A stretch of DNA of 8,734 nucleotides from CBDUXZ01 sp965371325 [NCBI: uncultured bacterium]. GTDB lineage: Bacteria > JAUYMQ01. The translations under genes and the position numbers were made by a program. The notes beneath the pieces are model-generated. The model made no database searches and was not told the DNA's origin. It saw nothing but the letters and a program-made list of their open reading frames with translations. Shown in pieces: positions 1 to 6,732 of the stretch. Positions within the stretch are counted from its first letter, which is position 1; each line of letters starts with the position of its first letter. The stretch is from contig CBDUXZ010000058.1 of the NCBI GenBank assembly GCA_965371325.1, forward strand, positions 1 to 8,734, in the 5' to 3' direction.

Positions 1-1039
1 CCAGACGGCGATCGAGATGAATCTCCATGTTGCCCGTCCCCTTGAACTCTTCGAAAATCACCTCATCCATCCGGCTACCGGTATCCACGAGCGCCGTGGC
101 GATGATCGTCAGGCTCCCGCCTTCCTCGGTGTTTCGCGCAGCGCCGAAGAAGCGTTTGGGCTTGTGGAGCGCGTTGGAGTCGACACCGCCGGACAGAATT
201 TTCCCGGAGTGGGGAACCACCGTGTTGTAGGCCCGCGCCAGGCGGGTGATCGAGTCGAGAAGAACCACCACATCCCGTTTGTGCTCGACAAGCCGCTTCG
301 CCTTCTCGATCACCATCTCCGCGACCTGAACGTGCCGTGTGGGCGGCTCGTCGAAGGTCGAGCTGACGACCTCGCCCTTCACGTGCCGTTGCATATCCGT
401 GACCTCCTCCGGCCGCTCGTCGATAAGCAGGACGATGAGGACCACTTCCTTCTGGTTGTGTGTCACAGCGTTGGCAATGGCCTGGAGCATCATCGTCTTG
501 CCGGTGCGCGGCGGCGCCACGATGAGCCCGCGCTGTCCCTTGCCGATGGGGGTCATCAAATCGAGAATTCGCGTGGAGTAGTTCTTGGGCTCGTCCTCGA
601 GAACCAGCCGCTCTTCGGGATAGAGCGGCGTCAGGTTGTCGAAGAGGATCTTGTCGCGCGATGCTTCAGGCTCTTCGTAGTTAAGACCCTCCACCTTCAG
701 GAGCGCGAAGTAGCGCTCGGCCTCTTTGGGCGGCCTGATCTGTCCCGCTACCGTATCGCCCGTTCTCAGGTTGAACCGCCGAATCTGTGAGGGAGAAACA
801 TAGATGTCATCCGGGCCGGGAAGGTAGTTGTAGTCCGGCGCCCTTAAGAAGCCGAACCCGTCGGGAAGTATTTCGAGAACTCCTTCGCCGTAGATCAGAC
901 CTTCCTTCTCAGCCTGCGCCTGCAGGATCGCGAATATGAGATCCTGTTTTCGCATGCCGCTCGCGCCCTCGACCTTGAGTTCGCGGGCCATTCGGATCAG
1001 ATCGCTGATCTTCGTTTCCTTGAGATCCTTCAGGTTCAT
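1..1039 (-). CDS. rho: Transcription termination factor Rho, C-terminus cut by window edge
   Basis: Rho is a hexameric RNA-dependent ATPase/translocase that binds C-rich nascent RNA and releases RNA polymerase. The visible 346 codons start with [15 protein letters not shown], the usual Rho N-terminal helical domain. The cold-shock-type RNA-binding domain follows, with its RNP1 motif GFGFLR at residues 61-66. The RecA-like ATPase core has Walker [13 protein letters not shown] at 171-182 (K181), a Walker B-type strand ending in LLD near 260-262, and conserved segments such as [12 protein letters not shown] and [14 protein letters not shown]. coli Rho has 419 residues, so roughly 70 C-terminal residues lie beyond base 1. 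The ATG at 1039 is preceded by AGGAG (1045-1049) at a 5-base spacing, which fixes the start. The gene is separated from the upstream operon by about 467 bases, so it probably has its own promoter. Identity is very secure. Confidence 0.97.
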   Translation of the reverse strand, partial: MNLKDLKETKISDLIRMARELKVEGASGMRKQDLIFAILQAQAEKEGLIYGEGVLEILPDGFGFLRAPDYNYLPGPDDIYVSPSQIRRFNLRTGDTVAGQIRPPKEAERYFALLKVEGLNYEEPEASRDKILFDNLTPLYPEERLVLEDEPKNYSTRILDLMTPIGKGQRGLIVAPPRTGKTMMLQAIANAVTHNQKEVVLIVLLIDERPEEVTDMQRHVKGEVVSSTFDEPPTRHVQVAEMVIEKAKRLVEHKRDVVVLLDSITRLARAYNTVVPHSGKILSGGVDSNALHKPKRFFGAARNTEEGGSLTIIATALVDTGSRMDEVIFEEFKGTGNMEIHLDRRL

Positions 1040-1440
1040 CTTTGCTCCTGCCTGCTCAGAGCCCCGCCCCGGACGAGTGGCCGGGGGTGCCGGGGTGCCG
1101 TACCCCCTCGTGCGAGGGAGTCGGAAGCGGGTCTTTGGGTGGGTGTTCTCCTTGAACGGCTTTGATGTGGGCTATGGGGGGCCTAATGCCGGATGTAATC
1201 CCGGCGAATCGGGGAAGTCCGGCGGAAATGATTGGGGATCATCATCGGGGTACCTGGATGGTCCGGGGCCTTTCCCGGTCGCCGCGACGCCACGCCTGCG
1301 GTCGCGACCTTTACTCCTTGATCATCCAATCGAGCTAGGAAAGTGGTAGTGGTAAAGGGTCGTTTTGATCTGTCAGGGGAACGGGCGGCGTGGCACTACC
1401 TTGGACGAACGATTAGGTAAGTAACGCAGCCTTCCTGACC
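1040..1440 (-). promoter_or_regulatory. Long C-rich leader region of rho
   Basis: This stretch between the pseudouridine synthase gene and rho holds no convincing gene. Read on the rho (minus) strand it would be a leader of several hundred bases. Bases 1121-1180 contain 26 C and 9 G in the rho-sense strand, a C-over-G bias typical of Rho-utilisation (rut) RNA. Just downstream in the transcript is a perfect short palindrome (1105-1118). Autoregulation of rho by premature termination in its leader is known in several bacteria, so the composition suggests the same here. This is inference from composition, since no experiment or motif proves it. Confidence 0.4.
1105..1118. repeat. Perfect palindrome/hairpin in the rho leader
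   Basis: CCCTCG (1105-1110) and CGAGGG (1113-1118) are exact inverted copies around TG. As RNA the stable form would be a 5-bp CCCTC/GAGGG stem with a 4-base loop. It lies about 65 bases before the rho start codon and just 3' of the C-rich part of the leader. No T-run follows on either strand, so it is not an intrinsic terminator. It could be a leader structure or an operator. Confidence 0.4.
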
Positions 1441-1446
1441 TGTCAA
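1418..1446 (-). promoter_or_regulatory. Tentative rho promoter
   Basis: On the minus strand a perfect TTGACA lies at 1446-1441. Seventeen bases downstream is TACTTA (1423-1418), a weak -10 match. The -35 box overlaps an inverted repeat, AAGGC/GCCTT around a 7-base AT loop (1445-1461), which could be an operator or could be chance. The position, between the stop of the upstream gene and rho, suits a rho promoter. The poor -10 keeps confidence low. Confidence 0.3.
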
Positions 1447-1506
1447 GGCATATATAGCCTTTATCGGGCCCTCCCGCCCCAAACCTTAGCGCTCCTTCCC
1501 GCCCCT

Positions 1507-2466
1507 TTACAGCGCCTCGAGACGCTCCCAAAAATCGACGAGGGGCGCAGGGAGGGGAGACTCGAAGCGCATCCGCCCCCCTGTTTCGGGGTGATCAAAA
1601 CCGAGCAGCGCCGCGTGAAGGGCGGGCCGACCAAGCTCGCGAAGAAGCGGCCTCACCGCCCCTGGCGCCGTGCTCCCTCTCGACGCGCCACCGCCATAGG
1701 TCATGTCCCCCACCACCGGATGACCTGCTGCCGAGAGGTGCACCCGGATTTGGTGCGTCCTCCCTGTCTTGAGCTTCAACCGGAGCAGGGAAAACCCCCC
1801 CAGATCCTTCTCGACACGGAACAGCGTCACAGCGGATTTGCCTCGCCGGCTGGCCACACTCATCCGTTTGCGATCCCCCGGGTGGCGTCCCACCGGGCGA
1901 TCGAAGCGCCCTTTTGATTCCCGGAACCGGCCCCACACGATGGCGATGTACTCGCGATCAACCGTGTGGGCCTTGAACTGCGCGGCGAGACCCACGTGCG
2001 CGCGATCGTTCTTCGCCACCACGAGGAGGCCGCTCGTCCCCTTGTCCATCCGGTGTACGATCCCTGGCCTCATAACGCCGCCGATCCCCGAGAGGTCCCT
2101 GCAGTGGTGCAAGAGCGCGTTCACAAGCGTTCCCCGGGCGTGGCCTGCGGCCGGATGAACGACCATGCCGGCCTCTTTATCCACCACGATCACCGAGCGG
2201 TCTTCGTGGATCACTCGCAGGGGGAGATCCTCGGCGATCGCGTCCAGGGGCGCGGGTGGAGGCACCGCGATCTCGACCACGCTTCCGGCTTTGGTGAGAT
2301 CGGCCGCCCGCGGAGCGCGCCCGTCAACGCGTATGTGCCCTTCCCGGATGAGCCGTTGCACCCTGCTGCGGGTGAGTTCCGGGACGGCGGCCGCAACGAA
2401 GACGTCCAGCCGCTGCAGGGCGCCGGAAGGTTCAATCCGAAGGATCTTTCGGGTCTCCCCACTCAC
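1507..2466 (-). CDS. rluD: RluA/RluD-family 23S rRNA pseudouridine synthase
   Basis: The 319-residue protein isomerises uridine to pseudouridine in RNA. RluD acts on helix 69 of 23S rRNA, next to the decoding centre. An S4 RNA-binding domain occupies about 18-65 (QRLDVFV...SRVQRLIREGHIRVDG). The catalytic domain carries HRMDKGTSG at 138-146, with D141 as the catalytic aspartate, and the conserved RTHQIRVH at 236-243. The length is close to E. coli RluD (326 residues), and the S4 domain favours RluD or RluC over RluA. The exact uridine target cannot be read from sequence. The start is GTG at 2466, overlapping the stop of the 88-residue gene as GTGA, with no strong Shine-Dalgarno. Expression by translational coupling is therefore likely. 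It is the last gene of the operon. I see no clear intrinsic terminator after its TAA at 1507. Confidence 0.9.
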   Translation of the reverse strand: MSGETRKILRIEPSGALQRLDVFVAAAVPELTRSRVQRLIREGHIRVDGRAPRAADLTKAGSVVEIAVPPPAPLDAIAEDLPLRVIHEDRSVIVVDKEAGMVVHPAAGHARGTLVNALLHHCRDLSGIGGVMRPGIVHRMDKGTSGLLVVAKNDRAHVGLAAQFKAHTVDREYIAIVWGRFRESKGRFDRPVGRHPGDRKRMSVASRRGKSAVTLFRVEKDLGGFSLLRLKLKTGRTHQIRVHLSAAGHPVVGDMTYGGGASRGSTAPGAVRPLLRELGRPALHAALLGFDHPETGGRMRFESPLPAPLVDFWERLEAL

Positions 2467-2729
2467 CAGATTTTGGAGCGAATTCGGCGGCTCTGATAGA
2501 TGAGCACGTCCACGATCGCCTGATCGAAAAAGCTCATCCGGGCGGAGAGCTCGCCGGAAACCCGGCTCTGGTAGTGCTTGCGCCCCTCTTCAATCTCCAC
2601 CACCAGGAGATCAAAAATGGCATCGCTCTCGATCCCGTTGCGAACCTTCTCTTCGTTGTAGACGCGGATGTCCGACACGATCGCGCGCGCGAGACGGTTC
2701 GCAGCCTCCGGTGTGTCAATCAGCTTCAC
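2463..2729 (-). CDS. Conserved-looking small protein of unknown function (88 aa)
   Basis: I do not recognise this family. The 88 residues (MKLIDTPEAANRLARAIV... to ...SRRIRSKIW) are rich in charged residues and have the pattern of several amphipathic helices. There is no signal peptide, membrane segment, cysteine pair or metal-binding motif. It has two acidic runs (NEEK at 25-28, EIEEGR at 45-50) and a basic C-terminal tail ending in KIW. It starts with GTG at 2729, inside the end of the patatin-HtrA gene (14-base overlap), behind a weak purine-rich GGACGAG. It ends by overlapping the GTG of the pseudouridine synthase gene by 4 bases. The overlap on both sides and the complete frame argue that it is real and co-translated. 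Its composition suggests a soluble helical protein, perhaps a partner of a neighbour, but no function is assigned. Confidence 0.75.
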   Translation of the reverse strand: MKLIDTPEAANRLARAIVSDIRVYNEEKVRNGIESDAIFDLLVVEIEEGRKHYQSRVSGELSARMSFFDQAIVDVLIYQSRRIRSKIW

Positions 2730-4773
2730 GCTCGTCCGTCCGTTCGGTTACCTGGGTGGCGATGACGACCGGGACATGCATGATCTTCCCCTGCCGCTCG
2801 ATGGTCACCGCCACCTTGCGCCCGATGGGCGTGTGGGCGACGAACCTCTGAAGGGCCTCCAGGTCAGAGACGGCTCTTTCGCCATAGGCGCGCAAGACGT
2901 CTCCCTCCCGAAGGCCGGCCACCTCGGCGGGACTTCCATTGTTGATCGAGTCGATCAGAAGACCGCCTTCTGTTTCGCCCGGCTCGCCCGGCCGCCGGAT
3001 ATTGACGCCGAGCCATCCCCGGGTGACCTCCCCCTTCGCGATGAGCTGCGTCTGGATCTTCTTGACCAGATTTATCGGAATGGCAAAACTGATCCCCTGG
3101 CCGGGGGCGATGACGGCGTTGTTGATTCCGATGACCTGCCCCGCGATGTCTACCAGCGGCCCCCCCGAGTTCCCGGGGTTTATCGCTGCGTCGGTTTGGA
3201 TGAAGCTTTCATAACTTTCGAGACCGATGTTCGATCGCGCCGTGGCCGAGATGACACCCACCGTGAGCGTGTGCTCGAGACCGAAGGGATTTCCGATAGC
3301 GATGGCCCATTGGCCGCGGCGCAAGGTGCCGGAATCGCCGAGGCGGGCCACGCTAAGGGACCGTTGGGGATCCACCTTGATCACCGCCAGGTCCGTGAGC
3401 GGGTCAGCGCCCACCTCCCGCCCTTCAAGCTCCACTCCGTCGGAGAGCCGCACGCGGATGCGCTTCGCCCCGGCTATGACGTGCGCGTTCGTAAGAATGT
3501 AGCCGTCCGCCCCGATGATGAGACCGGAGCCTGCCTGCACGCCCGCCTCTCCCAGGGCCGACCAGCCGTCGGCGACGCCCCCTTCCTCGAAAAGGCCGCC
3601 TGGTACGGGCGACCGCCCGCGCACACCCTCCGCCTGGATGTTCACGACGGCGGGCACCACCTCCTGCGCCACGCGTTCAAAAGCCATCTGGGCCGCAAGC
3701 AGGGAAGCGGAAGGCGCGTCCCCCTCACCGGCCTGAGTACGGGACGCGTCCTGGCCGCAGGCCCAGGCCGAACCTGCCAGAAGAAGGGCGCAAAGAAGGA
3801 GGATATTGGAGCGCGATCCAGCGCCGGACATCGCGGCACGCAAACGCTTGAAGATGCCGTGGCGGCTCCCCGGCACCGGAGGAGGGAGGGCGGGTTCCGC
3901 CGGTCTCATCAAGCGCCGGACCTCAGGCAGCGCCTCCCGCATTGCCTGCTCTCCCCGAGCCACCGCCTCTTCCAGCCTCGCGAACTCCGCCCAGTGGATA
4001 TCCTCCACCTCGGGACGTACGACCAGGTCCGCTTCCTTCAGCTGCAGCTCCTTCAGTTTCTGCCGTGTGATGGCGTTCGTCCTGAACAGAACGTCGAGGC
4101 CGTGCCGCAGATCCTGAGTGTCCTCGACGTCCTGGGCCACGTCCACCGCAATCGTCAGATCGGCGCCCAGCTCCGCGAGGGACGAAACGGGAACGACGTT
4201 CACCCATCCGCCGTCAACCAGGGTCATCCCTTCGAACTCGATGGGGGGAAAAACGCCTGGAATCGAGCAGGAGGCGGTAACTGCGCGGCGGACGGATCCC
4301 GATCTGATAAAGACCGGATCGGCGCTGCCGAGATCGACCGCCATCGCCCCAAATGGAATCGACAGTTCACTGAAGTCGATGTCAGCGACCAGCGTGGCGA
4401 TGTCCTCAATAAAGTCTTTCTCGGGGATCACGGACATCTTGGTGACCGTGGAGCTGTACATGAGCCCGCGTTTCAGGAAGTTCTTGAAGTTGTAGAGGAA
4501 GCTGACGCGCCGAACCTGGCGGGACTCCCGTAGAAAATGGATCTTCGAACGCTTCCACACCTCCGACTGGAGATAGCGATCGAAGCGCTCCTGCACGAGA
4601 TCATGCTGGCCCAGCTGGGCGTAGATGGCGCCAACCAACGCCCCGATGCTCGTTCCCGCGATGGCATGAACTTCGATTCCCTCTTCTTCGAGAACCTTCA
4701 GAACGCCCACGTGGGCGAAGCCGCGGGCGGCGCCTCCACCCAGCGCGAGCCCTATCTTCCTTCCGTCATTCAT
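2716..4773 (-). CDS. Patatin-like phospholipase fused to HtrA/DegS-type serine protease with PDZ
   Basis: Two enzymes are encoded in one continuous 685-codon frame. Residues 1 to about 290 are a bacterial patatin-like (RssA-type) lipase: oxyanion loop GGGAARG at 12-18, nucleophile elbow GTSIG at 40-44 (S42), and catalytic DGG at 187-189 (D187). There is no N-terminal signal. A proline-rich, basic linker (291-314) leads to a hydrophobic segment at about 324-338 ending AWAC. Residues from about 360 onward are an HtrA-type protease with an intact triad: H431 (TNAHV), D461 (LTDLAV) and S536 (GNSGGP). One PDZ domain covers about 582-672 (GWLGV, then GLREGDVL). The lipase part matches stand-alone RssA (about 300 residues), and the part from M315 matches DegS-like proteins (about 360). 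Predicted topology is lipase in the cytoplasm and protease outside. Alternatives are a second protein made from an internal start at 3831, or a sequencing error that removed a stop. The ATG at 4773 overlaps the previous gene by 8 bases behind a weak GGGA. Confidence 0.9.
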   Translation of the reverse strand: MNDGRKIGLALGGGAARGFAHVGVLKVLEEEGIEVHAIAGTSIGALVGAIYAQLGQHDLVQERFDRYLQSEVWKRSKIHFLRESRQVRRVSFLYNFKNFLKRGLMYSSTVTKMSVIPEKDFIEDIATLVADIDFSELSIPFGAMAVDLGSADPVFIRSGSVRRAVTASCSIPGVFPPIEFEGMTLVDGGWVNVVPVSSLAELGADLTIAVDVAQDVEDTQDLRHGLDVLFRTNAITRQKLKELQLKEADLVVRPEVEDIHWAEFARLEEAVARGEQAMREALPEVRRLMRPAEPALPPPVPGSRHGIFKRLRAAMSGAGSRSNILLLCALLLAGSAWACGQDASRTQAGEGDAPSASLLAAQMAFERVAQEVVPAVVNIQAEGVRGRSPVPGGLFEEGGVADGWSALGEAGVQAGSGLIIGADGYILTNAHVIAGAKRIRVRLSDGVELEGREVGADPLTDLAVIKVDPQRSLSVARLGDSGTLRRGQWAIAIGNPFGLEHTLTVGVISATARSNIGLESYESFIQTDAAINPGNSGGPLVDIAGQVIGINNAVIAPGQGISFAIPINLVKKIQTQLIAKGEVTRGWLGVNIRRPGEPGETEGGLLIDSINNGSPAEVAGLREGDVLRAYGERAVSDLEALQRFVAHTPIGRKVAVTIERQGKIMHVPVVIATQVTERTDEREAD
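3760..3831 (-). other. Internal Met and signal-peptide-like segment between the two enzyme domains
   Basis: Within the fusion, M315 (ATG at 3831) is followed by a basic/neutral stretch, then ILLLCALLLAGSAWA and a cysteine (C339). This has the basic, hydrophobic and AxA layout of a Sec signal peptide, with a plausible signal peptidase I site after A338. The lipobox fit is poor because W occupies the -2 position. If uncleaved it would be a single membrane anchor. No good Shine-Dalgarno precedes the ATG: the nearest purine run, GGGGAG, is about 40 bases upstream. A separately initiated HtrA is therefore possible but not favoured by the sequence. Confidence 0.6.
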
Positions 4774-5473
4774 TTTTCCCGTCGGGGCCCTTTCCCTTCG
4801 CTACCGCCTCGATAAAGTCATGGATCACTTCAGCCGGCTTCAGGCGCAGGCATTGCGCGTACATTGCCAGATATCCCTTCAGGTAAACGTTCGGCGGAAG
4901 CGCCTCGTTATTGCCTGATTCGATGTTCCGGAGATTCTTCTGGCTTATTTTTGTCCGGACGGAGATCTCCTGGAGCGCGAGCCCCCGCGACTTCCGGATC
5001 TTCCGCAGGGCCTCCGCGTCGTAGGGTCGGGGGACGTCGCTGGCCTCGATCCGGGGACGGTCAGGGATGGGGAGAAGCGGCCTGCGCCCCTGTGGCAGGG
5101 GTCTTGCCCGCGGTTCGGAAGTCGAGGCGCCCACATGCAGCGTATCTTCCACGATCGGCCGCGCCGGAAGGCTGCCCGGAGGATGAGTCTTCGACCCGGG
5201 CCTCTCAGTCGGTGATTCGTCGACTCGGGGCGTTTGGCGGTCGGGATCGTCTCCGTGAGAAACGTCACCTTGATCGGTCAGGGTACGATAGGCCCGTTCA
5301 ATGCGCTCCAGGATCGCGTTCTTCTCCCCCGGTGAGTAGAGCGAGTAAGAGGCGAGCGAATCAGAGCTGTAGGCCAGGCGCGCAAGGTAGTAGGCGCGCT
5401 CAATCTCCGACCGCGGGGCGCCCGGTTCGATCTCAAGAATTTCGTAGGGGTCAATTTCGCTTTGATTCATCAT
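4766..5473 (-). CDS. J-like domain plus RodZ-type helix-turn-helix protein
   Basis: The 235-residue protein has three parts. Residues 8-67 (DPYEILEIEPGAPRSEIERAY...RIERAYRTLTD) follow the helix pattern of a DnaJ J-domain, but the HPD tripeptide needed to stimulate DnaK is absent, so this is a degenerate J-like domain. Residues 68-150 are a proline- and charge-rich, probably disordered linker. Residues 151-222 match the cytoplasmic Cro/C1-type HTH of RodZ (LRKIRKSRGLALQEIS...TKISQKNLRNIESG...LPPNVYLKGYLAMYA). RodZ normally continues into a membrane helix and periplasmic domain, but this protein stops with a short KGKGPDGKNE tail, so it is soluble. Two in-frame ATGs (5473 and 5470) follow only a weak ACGG. 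It lies 71 bases after the MinD-like gene and overlaps the patatin-HtrA gene by 8 bases. A role as adaptor or regulator for the MinD-like ATPase is inferred from position only. Confidence 0.85.
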   Translation of the reverse strand: MMNQSEIDPYEILEIEPGAPRSEIERAYYLARLAYSSDSLASYSLYSPGEKNAILERIERAYRTLTDQGDVSHGDDPDRQTPRVDESPTERPGSKTHPPGSLPARPIVEDTLHVGASTSEPRARPLPQGRRPLLPIPDRPRIEASDVPRPYDAEALRKIRKSRGLALQEISVRTKISQKNLRNIESGNNEALPPNVYLKGYLAMYAQCLRLKPAEVIHDFIEAVAKGKGPDGKNE

Positions 5474-5488
5474 CCGTAGGGCCAGGGC

Positions 5489-5509
5489 ACGCCGGGCGTT
5501 TTCCGGCGT
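5489..5509. repeat. Intercistronic hairpin between MinD-like and J-like/HTH genes
   Basis: ACGCCGG (5489-5495) and CCGGCGT (5503-5509) form a perfect 7-bp stem with a 7-base loop. It sits 15 bases before the ATG at 5473 and after the TAG at 5545 in the minus-strand transcript. No U-run follows, so it is not an intrinsic terminator. It could slow ribosome entry or 3'-to-5' RNA decay and so set unequal expression of the two genes. Confidence 0.5.
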
Positions 5510-5544
5510 ACCATTGGGTGGGGGTTGGTCTGTTCGGGAATGAG

Positions 5545-6678
5545 CTATCCGGCGCCCTGCAGGTTGTCCGGTCGTATCTGGGTCGGCGTGGCGGGCTGCG
5601 GATCCTCCTGTGCATCCAGAAGCTTCCTGGCCATGCGTCCCAGAAACTCCACCGGCTCCGAGAGAGGATATTCCGTAAGGAGCAGGCAGCGCCGCCTGAC
5701 CGACTTCCAGACGGCGTTGTCATAATTCACATAGCCAAGATAATCCACATCAATCCCGAAGTAACGCCGGCAAACCTTCCTCATGGCGAAACCGATCTGG
5801 ATATCCTCGACCGTACGAACCTGATTCATCACGACATGGGGTCTGAATCGGTTCACCTCCTCGCGCAGCCGGCTCCCGGCGCGCGGGTCCATCACGTCGA
5901 TTGCGGAGAGCAGAGCGGCGGGCGTCCTGATGCTCCGTTCAACGCGGCCATCCGCAACGCGATCCACAAGCGCCTTGATGCGTGCATCGCTCGTTGCCCG
6001 CCGAAGGCGACGGAAGAAACTCGCCTTGATGAACGCGTAGGCGTTTTCCAGGGAGGTTGGCTCGGGCACCACCACGAATACGCCCTCATCGGAGAGCAGG
6101 AACGTGTCGAGTGTATTGAACGACGTACCGGCGCCGAGATCCAGGATGATTACATCGGCGTCGAGCTCGCGGAGCCGCTTGGCGAGACGGGCCTTGTATT
6201 CATACCGCGGATTGGCGGCCCCCAGAACGCTCTGTGCCCCGCTGATGAGCTTCAGGTTCGGATAGGAGGTGGAAAGAACGACGTCCTCGATCCGATCGAC
6301 GCGCCTGGCAAGCACATCGTTGAGGGTCCGCTCCGGAATGTCGAGGCCCAGGTAGGTATGGAGGTTCGCGCCGCCGAGATCCGCATCGACCAGGACGACC
6401 CGCTTGCCGAGCCGGGCCATCATCGCGCCAAGATTGCAGGCGAGGAACGTTTTTCCGACGCCCCCCTTCCCCCCCCCTATGGCGAAAATCCGGCCGGTAC
6501 GATCCGCGGTCGCCACAGGCGAAGCGGACTTGTCCGGCCGGGCCCCCAGCGGACCGCTCGAAAGGGGTTTGTCACCCCCCAAGGGATGCACCTTTTCCCT
6601 GTGCTCCATCCCGAGGCATCGCTCCGGGGTTGCGAGACGCGCAGGCTCTGTTGGCGCGATTCCCTGCGCCTCGTTCAC
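5545..6678 (-). CDS. MinD/ParA-family ATPase, FlhG (FleN)-like
   Basis: This is a deviant Walker A P-loop ATPase of the MinD/FlhG kind. Such proteins dimerise on ATP and position cell structures such as flagella, poles or division sites. Residues 63-106 carry GGGKGGVGKT (68-77, with signature lysine K71 and P-loop lysine K76) and the switch strand VVLVDADLGGANL (D98, D100). Walker B is VIILDLGAG at 176-184 (D180). The C-terminal half (NYDNAVWKSVRRRCLLLTEYPLS) is also typical of the family. The first 60 residues are low-complexity and may be partly untranslated. The GTG at 6678 lacks a Shine-Dalgarno; M24 (6609) is another option, and GTG 6591 (residue 30) has AGGGA at a 5-base spacing. No flagellar or chemotaxis gene is visible, so FlhG function is not claimed. 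The C-terminus has no obvious MinD-type amphipathic membrane helix. It lies between the HNH gene and the J-like/HTH gene, probably co-transcribed. Confidence 0.9.
   Translation of the reverse strand: MNEAQGIAPTEPARLATPERCLGMEHREKVHPLGGDKPLSSGPLGARPDKSASPVATADRTGRIFAIGGGKGGVGKTFLACNLGAMMARLGKRVVLVDADLGGANLHTYLGLDIPERTLNDVLARRVDRIEDVVLSTSYPNLKLISGAQSVLGAANPRYEYKARLAKRLRELDADVIILDLGAGTSFNTLDTFLLSDEGVFVVVPEPTSLENAYAFIKASFFRRLRRATSDARIKALVDRVADGRVERSIRTPAALLSAIDVMDPRAGSRLREEVNRFRPHVVMNQVRTVEDIQIGFAMRKVCRRYFGIDVDYLGYVNYDNAVWKSVRRRCLLLTEYPLSEPVEFLGRMARKLLDAQEDPQPATPTQIRPDNLQGAG
6469..6477. repeat. Nine-base C/G homopolymer within the P-loop codons
   Basis: Three consecutive GGG glycine codons encode the start of GGGKGGVGKT. 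After one AAG codon they are followed by a second six-G run (6461-6466). A mononucleotide tract of nine is a likely slippage site, and a one-base change would truncate the ATPase at its active site. It may be neutral, or an error-prone spot in the assembly. Confidence 0.8.
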
Positions 6679-6732
6679 GGTTCTGGGGAGGATGCTTGCG
6701 TTGGGGCAAACGCTCGTTGAGAAGCGGCGCGA

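Noticed and set aside
17-790. A 257-codon plus-strand frame at the left edge
   Set aside because: It is the shadow of rho, whose minus-strand translation is unmistakable.
936-1349. A 137-codon plus-strand frame over the rho start and leader
   Set aside because: It overlaps the rho N-terminus antisense. The rest is glycine/proline-rich low complexity with no convincing ribosome binding site.
1040-1506. Possible tRNA or small RNA gene in the gap before rho
   Set aside because: No T-loop GGTTCGA-type box, cloverleaf arms or terminator could be found.
2668-4533. A 621-codon open frame on the plus strand
   Set aside because: It is antisense to the patatin-HtrA gene, whose domains and active sites are clear. 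Long antisense frames are common in GC-rich coding DNA, and its translation shows no recognisable domain.
4864-6720. A 618-codon open frame on the plus strand
   Set aside because: It is antisense to the J-like/HTH and MinD-like genes, with no domain signature and a low-complexity, arginine-rich start.
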